Assembly: GCF_020251205.1 (NCBI RefSeq)
Contig: NZ_JAIWYX010000001.1
Location: 186,001-250,000 of the forward strand
DNA from: Arthrobacter sp. M4
Lineage (GTDB): Bacteria; Actinomycetota; Actinomycetes; Actinomycetales; Micrococcaceae
Reading direction: 5' to 3'
DNA: 64,000 nt
Shown: positions 58,013 through 64,000 of the stretch, one piece after another
Position numbering within the stretch: the stretch's first letter is position 1
Layout: each line of letters begins with the position of its first letter
Notes under the pieces: model-generated
What the model was told of the DNA's origin: nothing
Seen by the model: only the letters and a program-made list of their open reading frames with translations
The model's database searches: none
Program-made: the position numbers and the translations under genes

Positions 58013-59695
58013 CTAGTGAGTCAGGCTCTTCTGATCTGCGCCGGCCTCAATGGCCTCGTGGTGACCGTGGGCGTGTGCGGCCTCGAGCTCTGCCGGAGAG
58101 GCAGGAGCCACGCGGTCCTCGAAGAACCACTTGGAGAGCGCCGCACGGCGCTTCTCGCTGCGCGTGACCACGCCATGCTCGTTCGGGACGGCCGGCAGCG
58201 GAGCAAGGGACTCAAAGCCCACCAGACGGTACCGCTTGTACTCGTCAAGCGGCGCGTGGACCTCGATGAATTCACCGTGCGGGAGGCGGACAATGCGTCC
58301 GGTCTCGCGGCCATGGAGGGCAATCTCGCGGTCCTTGCGCTGCAGGGCCAGTGCCACGCGCTTCGTCACGATGAAGGCGAGGATTGGTCCCAGGAAGAAC
58401 AGGGCGCGCAGCCAGTAGGTGACGTCATTCAGGGCCACATGGAAGTGGGTTGCGATGAGGTCGGAGCCCGCAGCGGCCCACATAACGCAGTACCACGTGA
58501 AGCCTGCAACACCGATGGCCGTGCGGGTCGGAGCGTTGCGCGGACGGTCAAGAACGTGGTGCTCACGGTCGTCCTTGGTGATCCAGCGCTCGATCCACGG
58601 GTAGGTGAACAGAACCGTGAACAGGATGCCAGCGGGCACCAGGGCCGGAAGAAGCACATTCAGCGTCAGCGTGTGGCCGAAGACGATGTACTCAAAGTGG
58701 AAGTCGTTGACCACACCCGGCATCAGTCGGAGCGCACCGTCAACAAAGCCGATGTACCAGTCAGGCTGGGTGCCTGCGGAAACCGGCGACGGGTCGTAGG
58801 GACCGTAGTTCCAGATCGGGTTGATGGTGAATGCAGCTGCCATCAGTGCGATCACGCCGAAGACGATGAAGAAGAAGCCACCGGCCTTCGCAGCGTAAAC
58901 AGGACCCAGCGGGTAACCCACAACGTTTCCGTCATTGCGGCCAGGGCCCGGGTACTGGGTGTGCTTGTGAACAACCACCATGAACAAGTGGATGACGATC
59001 ATCAGCAGGATGATGGCGGGCACAAGCAGGATGTGCAGAACATACAGGCGGCCGATGATGGCCGTTCCCGGGAACTCGCCACCGAAGAGGAAGAACGAGA
59101 TGTAGGTTCCAATCACCGGGATGGACTTGATAACGCCATCGATGATGCGGAGGCCGTTGCCGGAAAGCAGGTCATCGGGGAGCGAGTATCCGGTGAAGCC
59201 GGCGGCCATGGCCAGAATCAGCAGAACGCCGCCCACAACCCAGTTCATCTCGCGCGGTTTCCGGAATGCACCGGTGAAGAAGACGCGGAGCATGTGGACG
59301 CTCAGCGAAGCAACGAACAGCAATGCAGACCAGTGGTGGACCTGTCGCATGAACAAGCCGCCGCGCACATCGAAGGAGATGTTCAGCGAAGAGTTGTACG
59401 CGACGGACATCTCGACGTTGTACAGCGGGGTGTAGGAGCCCTGGTAGTGGGTCTCCGCCATCGAGGGGTCGAAGAAGAAGGTCAGGAAGGTCCCCGACAG
59501 CAGCAGGATGACGAAGGAGTACAGCGCCACCTCACCGAACATGAACGACCAGTGGTCAGGGAAGACCTTCCGGCCGAACTCGCGCAGGATGCCTGAACCG
59601 CCGACACGCTCGTCGACGAAGTTAGTGAAACGACCAACCTTCGTCTTGGCGACGTAGGGTACGTCAGCTGTTGATGAGGCGCTCATGCTCGTCAC
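58013..59695 (-). CDS. qcrB: Cytochrome bc1 complex cytochrome b subunit
   Basis: Membrane cytochrome b that oxidises menaquinol in the bcc complex. The 560 residues carry paired heme-ligand histidines on predicted helices (for example HHWSALLFVASLSVHMLRVFFTG at about 125-147 and later IHLFMVVVHKH), the PDWYIGF quinol-site segment and about eight helices. The C-terminal tail of more than 100 residues is typical of actinobacterial QcrB. ATG 59695 or 59686 may be the start; either overlaps the qcrA 3' end. It is the last gene of ctaE-qcrCAB and ends before a strong terminator. Confidence 0.96.
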   Translation of the reverse strand: MTSMSASSTADVPYVAKTKVGRFTNFVDERVGGSGILREFGRKVFPDHWSFMFGEVALYSFVILLLSGTFLTFFFDPSMAETHYQGSYTPLYNVEMSVAYNSSLNISFDVRGGLFMRQVHHWSALLFVASLSVHMLRVFFTGAFRKPREMNWVVGGVLLILAMAAGFTGYSLPDDLLSGNGLRIIDGVIKSIPVIGTYISFFLFGGEFPGTAIIGRLYVLHILLVPAIILLMIVIHLFMVVVHKHTQYPGPGRNDGNVVGYPLGPVYAAKAGGFFFIVFGVIALMAAAFTINPIWNYGPYDPSPVSAGTQPDWYIGFVDGALRLMPGVVNDFHFEYIVFGHTLTLNVLLPALVPAGILFTVLFTYPWIERWITKDDREHHVLDRPRNAPTRTAIGVAGFTWYCVMWAAAGSDLIATHFHVALNDVTYWLRALFFLGPILAFIVTKRVALALQRKDREIALHGRETGRIVRLPHGEFIEVHAPLDEYKRYRLVGFESLAPLPAVPNEHGVVTRSEKRRAALSKWFFEDRVAPASPAELEAAHAHGHHEAIEAGADQKSLTH

Positions 59696-60734
59696 GCTCC
59701 CAGTAACTCGGTCCTACAGGTTCTTTGAAGTCGCTTGTTGCGACCAGGTAACCCTCGGCGTCCACGGCGATAGGAAGCTGGGGGAGCGGGCGGCTGGCCG
59801 GTCCGAAGATGACCTTGCATTCCTGCGTGAGGTCGAACGTGGACTGGTGGCACGGGCAAAGCAGGTGGTGCGTCTGCTGCTCATAGAGGGCAACCGGGCA
59901 ACCAACGTGGGTGCAGATCTTGGAGTAGGCCACAATGCCGTTGTAGCCCCAGTTTTCGCGGCCCGGCGACGGGTTCAGCGATTCCGGGTTGAGGCGCATG
60001 AGCAGGACGACGGCCTTGGCCTTCTCGTTCAGCTTGCCCTCGTGGAGTTCGTTGAGCCCTTCAGGGATGACGTGGAAGGCGGAGCCTATCGTGACGTCCG
60101 AGGCCTTGATGGGCGTGCCGTCGGGGTCGCGGGTCAGGCGCTTCAGCTTCCCGTCTTGGGGTGCCCACATCGTGTGCGCGAGCTTCCTGTCGGGGCGCGG
60201 ACCCAGGTCGCCGAAAACTGCCAGCGCGGGCAGCGGCGCAAGCAGAAGGGCACCGATGAGCGAGTTCCGAATCAACGGACGGCGCTTGATGCCCGTCTCT
60301 TCGATGATGTCGTCGACGATGCGTACTGCAGCCTTGCGGTCGTCTTCGGTGCGGATTGCGTGCCGCTCTTCGGAGACTTCATGGTCAGGCATAAGGGCCT
60401 TGGCCCAGTGCACGATGCCGGTACCAATACCGAGCATGGCAAATGCCGTGCCCAAGCCCAGCAGGAGGTTCTGGGTGCGGATCGTCGCGATGCTGGAATC
60501 ATTGCCCAGATCGATGGCGAAGTACGCAATCAGGAAGACCACCGTTCCGATGACGGAAATGCCAAACAGAATGGCGACCTGGCGCTCGGCGCGCTTTGCG
60601 GCTTTCGGGTCCGTGTCAGCCAGGCGCAAGCGATGCGGAGGAAGTCCAGGATCCTGGAACTTCTCCACCTCTTCCTGACCAGCCGTAGCTACGGCGCCCG
60701 AGGGGTTCGGACTGCCGTCACTATGGTTGCCCAT
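59664..60734 (-). CDS. qcrA: Cytochrome bc1 complex Rieske iron-sulfur subunit
   Basis: Carries the 2Fe-2S cluster that moves electrons from menaquinol to the diheme cytochrome c. Three hydrophobic helices in the first 190 residues (VAILFGISVIGTVVFLIAYFAIDLG; NLLLGLGTAFAMLGIGTGIVHWA; LIGALLLAPLPALAVFGDLG) mark the actinobacterial form. The cluster motif is CTHVGCPV and CPCHQSTFD at about residues 275-305. I start at ATG 60734 (MGNHSDG), with GAGG 6 nt upstream; a frame to 60746 adds four residues. 356 residues. The 3' end overlaps qcrB. Confidence 0.96.
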   Translation of the reverse strand: MGNHSDGSPNPSGAVATAGQEEVEKFQDPGLPPHRLRLADTDPKAAKRAERQVAILFGISVIGTVVFLIAYFAIDLGNDSSIATIRTQNLLLGLGTAFAMLGIGTGIVHWAKALMPDHEVSEERHAIRTEDDRKAAVRIVDDIIEETGIKRRPLIRNSLIGALLLAPLPALAVFGDLGPRPDRKLAHTMWAPQDGKLKRLTRDPDGTPIKASDVTIGSAFHVIPEGLNELHEGKLNEKAKAVVLLMRLNPESLNPSPGRENWGYNGIVAYSKICTHVGCPVALYEQQTHHLLCPCHQSTFDLTQECKVIFGPASRPLPQLPIAVDAEGYLVATSDFKEPVGPSYWERDEHERLINS

Positions 60735-60833
60735 AATTCGCCTCATCCTTCTCTCGTTGTCTCGGCCAATGTGCCGAGTTGATGTTCAATTCCATGCTGC
60801 TTACGTGCAGCAAACGTTGTGTGGCGTACGCCC

Positions 60834-61622
60834 CTAGGAGGTGCGCGATGTCAGCCAGATGGTGAAGGCGATGATGACGCCCAGGCCGGCAACCCAGACA
60901 AACAGACCTTCAGACACAGGTCCCAGCGAGCCGAGGTCGGCGCCACCCGGGGAACCGTTTGCCTCGATCTTCTTAAGGAAGGTGATGATGTCCCGCTTGC
61001 CCTCAGGAGAGATGTTTGCGTCGTTGAAGACTGGCATGTTCTGCGGGCCTGTGACCATGGCCTCGTAGATGTGCTTGCCTGTGACGTCTCCAAGGGCAGG
61101 TGCGAACTTACCGCGGGTCAGCGCGCCACCGGCAGCTGCGGCGTTGTGGCACATGGCGCAGTTCACGCGGAACAGTTCGCCACCGGCGGCAGCGTCACCC
61201 TTCTCGTCAAGAAGGTGCTCTTCGGGGATGGACGGGCCGGGGCCCAGGGAGGCAACGTAGGCTGCCAGCTGGCGGGTCTGTTCTTCGTTGAACTGCTGCG
61301 GCTTCTTCTGTGCCTGCGGTCCGTTCATCTGCATGGGCATACGTCCGGTGCCAACCTGGAAGTCAACCGCCGCGGCACCAACACCGACCAGCGAAGGGCC
61401 GTCCTTGGTTCCGCTGGCGCCCATGCCGTGGCAGGTTGCACAGTTTGCTTCAAAGAGCTTCTTGCCCTCTTCGGCGTCACTTGCGCTGAAGCTCGTGGTC
61501 TCTGCCTTGGCCTGGTTGACCGTTGTTGCAATGGCGTACAGCCCACCAGTGAGGAGGAGTCCCATCAGCAGCAGCGCTACCGCTGCCAGTGGGTGACGTC
61601 GCTTCTGCGAAAGTGCCTTCAC
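60834..61622 (-). CDS. qcrC: Diheme cytochrome c of the bcc complex
   Basis: Fused diheme cytochrome c1/c that shuttles electrons straight to the aa3 oxidase, as in other actinobacteria that lack a soluble cytochrome c. Two heme-binding CxxCH motifs are visible: CATCHGMGASG at about residue 60 and CAMCHNAAAAGG at about residue 162. An N-terminal signal anchor (LAAVALLLMGLLLTGGLYAIA) and a C-terminal membrane helix (GLFVWVAGLGVIIAFTIWL) hold it in the membrane. GTG 61622 is the start. It lies 87 bp after ctaE and 99 bp before qcrA. Confidence 0.97.
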   Translation of the reverse strand: MKALSQKRRHPLAAVALLLMGLLLTGGLYAIATTVNQAKAETTSFSASDAEEGKKLFEANCATCHGMGASGTKDGPSLVGVGAAAVDFQVGTGRMPMQMNGPQAQKKPQQFNEEQTRQLAAYVASLGPGPSIPEEHLLDEKGDAAAGGELFRVNCAMCHNAAAAGGALTRGKFAPALGDVTGKHIYEAMVTGPQNMPVFNDANISPEGKRDIITFLKKIEANGSPGGADLGSLGPVSEGLFVWVAGLGVIIAFTIWLTSRTS

Positions 61623-61709
61623 GTGGTGGTTCCTTTATTCGATCCTGCGTCGGCTCCGAGAGCCGCTTCTTGAAATTCTGCCTCTTGTAGAAAAAGAGTC
61701 AAAGCCGGT

Positions 61710-62348
61710 CTATTTGAGGACGTAGATGACCAGGAAGAGCCCGATCCATACGACGTCGACAAAGTGCCAGTAGTAAGACGTGACGATGGCCGCAGTAGCT
61801 TCGTAGTGTCCGAACTTCTTGGCTGCAAATGCACGGCCGATGATGAAGAGGAACGCGATCAGGCCGCCGATGACGTGCAGGCCGTGGAAGCCGGTGGTGA
61901 TGTAGAAAGCCGAGCCGTAAGCGTTCGAAGACAGGGAAACGTGTTCTGAGACGAGCATGGCGTATTCAGTGCTCTGGCCCGCAACGAAGAAGCCACCCAT
62001 GAGGAAGGTCAGGACGAACCACTCGGTCATGCCCCAGCGCGTGATCTGGAAGATCCCACCCGTACGGCGCGGCTCCAGGCGCTCAGCGGCGAACACGCCC
62101 ATCTGGCACGTAAAGGAGCTCGCAACGAGCACGATGGTGTTGACCAGCGAGAACGGGAAGTTGAGCTTGGCCGTCTCTTCGGCCCACAGCGCACCGGAAG
62201 TGGAACGCAGGGTGAAGTACATGGCGAAGAGGCCGGCGAAGAACATCAGCTCGCTGGACAGCCACACAACGGTTCCAACGGAAACCAGATTTGGCCGATT
62301 TAGCGTGGGATGTGCCGGGGTACTGGGGGCATGGGTCACAGATGTCAC
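61710..62348 (-). CDS. ctaE: Cytochrome c oxidase subunit III
   Basis: 212-residue integral subunit of the aa3 oxidase with five predicted helices; a hydrophilic N-terminus of about 20 residues precedes the first ([26 protein letters not shown]). [48 protein letters not shown] and [21 protein letters not shown] are characteristic. I start at GTG 62348 ([16 protein letters not shown]), although the frame runs on to 63011 through trpD. There is no Shine-Dalgarno sequence; CATAAT ends 6 nt before the GTG, so the mRNA is probably leaderless. First gene of ctaE-qcrCAB. Confidence 0.95.
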   Translation of the reverse strand: MTSVTHAPSTPAHPTLNRPNLVSVGTVVWLSSELMFFAGLFAMYFTLRSTSGALWAEETAKLNFPFSLVNTIVLVASSFTCQMGVFAAERLEPRRTGGIFQITRWGMTEWFVLTFLMGGFFVAGQSTEYAMLVSEHVSLSSNAYGSAFYITTGFHGLHVIGGLIAFLFIIGRAFAAKKFGHYEATAAIVTSYYWHFVDVVWIGLFLVIYVLK

Positions 62349-62354
62349 AAGGAC

Positions 62355-62384
62355 ATTATGTCGGTAAAAGTCCGCACATCCCAA
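62355..62384 (-). promoter_or_regulatory. ctaE promoter
   Basis: On the minus strand -35 TTGGGA (62384-62379), an 18 bp spacer and -10 CATAAT (62360-62355; five of six matches). The start codon GTG lies 6 nt further, predicting a leaderless transcript. Confidence 0.6.
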
Positions 62385-62397
62385 CGCGAACCGCGTT
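62383..62397. promoter_or_regulatory. Palindrome at the ctaE -35
   Basis: AACGCG-AAC-CGCGTT is a perfect dyad overlapping the ctaE -35 box. A related CGCG-AAAT-CGCG lies at 62422-62433. Together they suggest a regulator binding between ctaE and trpD. Confidence 0.4.
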
Positions 62398-62459
62398 TTG
62401 GCGAGACTTTTTCTACAAAGACGCGAAATCGCGCGGAAAAGTTCCCAACATGGTTCACA

Positions 62460-62489
62460 TTGGTCTTGGGGTAGGTCCGTCGATAGCAT
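62460..62489 (+). promoter_or_regulatory. trpD promoter
   Basis: TTGGTC (62460-62465), an 18 bp spacer and TAGCAT (62484-62489; four of six matches to TATAAT). The GTG start is 6 nt further, so this transcript is probably leaderless too. Confidence 0.45.
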
Positions 62490-62495
62490 CAGCAC

Positions 62496-63554
62496 GTGAC
62501 TTCTCCGGCTTCCGCTTCCCCCTCTGCCAGCTCGTGGCCGCGGCTCATCACCGCGCTGATCGATCACGAAGACCTGTCTGCGACTGAGACCGAGTGGGCG
62601 ATGAACACGATCATGGCCGGTGACGCCACTCCATCGCAGATCGCAGGGTTCCTGGTCGCACTGCGGTCGAAGGGTGAGACTGTGGAAGAAATCACAGGTC
62701 TTGTGGAGGCAATGCTGGCCAACGCTAAGCCGGCGCCCATCCCGGGAGAGAAGCTGGACATCGTTGGCACCGGAGGGGACCGCCTCAACACTGTCAACAT
62801 ATCGACGATGGCGGCGCTCGTTTCTGCCGGTGCGGGCGCAAGGGTTGTCAAGCACGGAAACAGGGCATCGTCGTCGTCCGCTGGCTCTGCCGACGTCCTG
62901 GAGGCGCTGGGCGTCCGGTTGGATCTCTCCATTGAGCGGGTCCTCCGCAACGCAGAGGAGGCGGGAATCACTTTCTGCTTTGCGCAGGTCTTCCATCCCT
63001 CGTTCAGGCACACGGCAGTTCCGCGGAAGGAACTGGCAATCCCCACCGCCTTTAATTTCCTCGGCCCGCTGACAAACCCGGCCCGCGTTCAGGCATCGGC
63101 TGTCGGAGTCGCCAACGCCCGCATGGCGCCTTTGGTGGCGGGCGTTTTGGCACGGCGGGGGAGTCGCGGGCTGGTCTTCCGCGGCGAGGACGGATTGGAT
63201 GAGTTGACGACGACGGGGCCGTCGACTGTTTGGGAAATCCGCAACGGCGAAGTGGCCGAGCAGCGCTTCACGCCGTCGGACCTTGGCGTGGCTCCGGCAA
63301 CGGTGGCCGACCTCCGGGGCGGCGACGCGAGCGCAAATGCTGCTGTCGCCAGGGCCGTCCTGGACGGCGCCAGGGGGCCCGTCCGGGACGCGGTGCTGCT
63401 TAATGCGGCGGCGGGCCTTGTGGCCTTCGAACTTGAAGCGGATGGGCCTCTGGTCGATCGCATGAGAGGTGCTTGGAAGCGGGCGGAAGAGTCCATTGAC
63501 TCTGGCGCCGCAGCGCGGATCCTGGAGACGTGGATCGGGCTGTCCCGGAATTAA
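62496..63554 (+). CDS. trpD: Anthranilate phosphoribosyltransferase
   Basis: Second step of tryptophan synthesis: anthranilate plus PRPP to phosphoribosylanthranilate. The 352 residues show the PRPP site [15 protein letters not shown] (about 87-101), [35 protein letters not shown] and [11 protein letters not shown]. The GTG at 62496 has no Shine-Dalgarno sequence but a -10-like box at the right distance for leaderless translation. No tryptophan leader or other trp gene is next to it; trpD stands alone opposite ctaE. Confidence 0.96.
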   Translation: MTSPASASPSASSWPRLITALIDHEDLSATETEWAMNTIMAGDATPSQIAGFLVALRSKGETVEEITGLVEAMLANAKPAPIPGEKLDIVGTGGDRLNTVNISTMAALVSAGAGARVVKHGNRASSSSAGSADVLEALGVRLDLSIERVLRNAEEAGITFCFAQVFHPSFRHTAVPRKELAIPTAFNFLGPLTNPARVQASAVGVANARMAPLVAGVLARRGSRGLVFRGEDGLDELTTTGPSTVWEIRNGEVAEQRFTPSDLGVAPATVADLRGGDASANAAVARAVLDGARGPVRDAVLLNAAAGLVAFELEADGPLVDRMRGAWKRAEESIDSGAAARILETWIGLSRN

Positions 63555-63590
63555 GGCGCGGTGGCCCGCTGGGCACCTGCCGGGCTTTGA

Positions 63591-63872
63591 CTACTGCTCG
63601 AAGCCCAATGAAAATGCTGCGTCGAGATCGTGCCGTGAATAGGCTCGGAAGGCGATGTGTGTGGTGGTGTGCACTACGGCGGGAACTTTGGACAGACGGT
63701 CGGCGATCACATCCGCCAGGTCTTCGTGCTTGGCGACGCGGGCTACGGCGATGAGGTCCCATTCGCCGGTGACGGAGTAAACCTCGCTGATGCCGTCGAT
63801 GGCGGAAATCTCCTCGGCCGTCTCAGGAATGCGTGATGCGTCGGTCTTGATGAGCACAAAGGCAGTGATCAC
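63591..63872 (-). CDS. Stand-alone Lrp/AsnC ligand-binding domain protein
   Basis: 93 residues forming only the RAM (regulation of amino acid metabolism) beta-alpha-beta-beta-alpha-beta domain: MITAFVLIKTDASRIPETAEEISAIDGISEVYSVTGEWDLIAVARV. There is no DNA-binding domain. Such small proteins bind amino acids and may modify full-length Lrp proteins or act alone. ATG 63872 is the start. It is convergent with trpD, 36 bp apart; whether it senses tryptophan pathway metabolites is speculation. Confidence 0.88.
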   Translation of the reverse strand: MITAFVLIKTDASRIPETAEEISAIDGISEVYSVTGEWDLIAVARVAKHEDLADVIADRLSKVPAVVHTTTHIAFRAYSRHDLDAAFSLGFEQ

Positions 63873-63936
63873 TGGAGGCCTTTCGGGGAAGCGTCACGGA
63901 CGAATGCAAGCCTAGTGCATTGGATCGTGCCGTAGC

Positions 63937-64000
63937 TCAGGAGTTGCGGCGACGAACCATGATCACCAGGGCAATGATTGCCCGGTAGCCAATCAGAAAG
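63937..64000 (-). CDS. 3' end of an unidentified membrane-associated protein
   Basis: Only the last 20 codons are inside the window, ending at TGA (63939-63937). The visible peptide, FLIGYRAIIALVIMVRRRNS, is a hydrophobic stretch with a basic end, as in a C-terminal transmembrane helix. The rest lies beyond the window edge, so the family cannot be named. Confidence 0.4.
   Translation of the reverse strand, partial: FLIGYRAIIALVIMVRRRNS

Noticed and set aside
57761..59596. 611-codon open frame antisense to qcrB
   Set aside because: Same composition pattern, no domain, and qcrB is certain on the other strand.

Overview
The window is a 64 kb chromosomal segment of a GC-rich, Gram-positive actinobacterium. 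I would place it in the Micrococcaceae (Arthrobacter, Paenarthrobacter or Pseudarthrobacter). The evidence is the aa3/bcc respiratory genes with a diheme QcrC and an actinobacterial subunit IV, the actinobacterial proteins DUF3097 and DUF3043, a PriA without helicase motifs, frequent GTG/TTG starts and several probable leaderless mRNAs. Nearly all genes are chromosomal housekeeping genes. I see no phage, insertion sequence, CRISPR array, tRNA or rRNA.

Layout. 1-2560: the 3' end of metK, then priA. 2643-6574 (minus): a GT4 glycosyltransferase, an alpha/beta hydrolase, an aldo/keto reductase and a SorC-type regulator that diverges from glpD-glpK (6715-10052). 10164-17975 (minus): an unusual efflux-like operon. 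It holds a 29-codon small ORF, a first RND permease, a lipoprotein resembling only the C-terminal part of an RND adaptor, a second RND permease and a secreted protein of unknown function. 18183-25991: leuS behind a leucine-codon leader and terminator, then a DegV protein, comEA, comEC and holA. 26085-27043 (minus): rpsT and a PemK/MazF-like gene. 27247-30369: lepA and hemW. 30382-31795 (minus): DUF4870 and DUF3097 proteins. 31914-34957: a CIRCE element, hrcA, dnaJ and rsmE. 35040-36014 (minus): a GerMN lipoprotein. 36323-41829: phoH, ybeY, a CNNM/CorC protein, era and an LCP enzyme. 41916-43868 (minus): an M13 peptidase. 43987-47573: the leuA leader, leuA, recO and uppS. 47580-49678 (minus): two tandem alpha/beta hydrolases. 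49791-53743: pyrD, a DUF3043 gene (minus), an M20 dipeptidase and an erpA-like gene. 53929-56928: ctaC, ctaD and ctaF. 57100-57894: a GntR/HutC regulator. 58013-62348 (minus): ctaE, qcrC, qcrA and qcrB. 62496-64000: trpD, a stand-alone Lrp/AsnC ligand-binding protein and the 3' end of another gene.

How the genes work together. CtaC/D/F/E with QcrC/A/B form the cytochrome bcc-aa3 branch, encoded in two clusters facing each other around the GntR gene. GlpD and GlpK convert glycerol to dihydroxyacetone phosphate under a likely SorC-type regulator. HrcA, CIRCE and DnaJ form a heat-shock unit. PhoH, YbeY and Era form the conserved RNA and ribosome maturation block.

The least ordinary signals are three. 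First, leuS has a short MHASLLLS leader ORF and a terminator that resemble the leuA attenuator 26 kb away. Second, the RND operon pairs a permease that keeps the TM4 acidic residues (D412, E419) with one that has lost them (G412, H419), together with a truncated adaptor lipoprotein in a cell without an outer membrane. Third, an unannotated 29-codon ORF, whose Shine-Dalgarno sequence sits in a hairpin loop, ends two bases before the first RND start codon.
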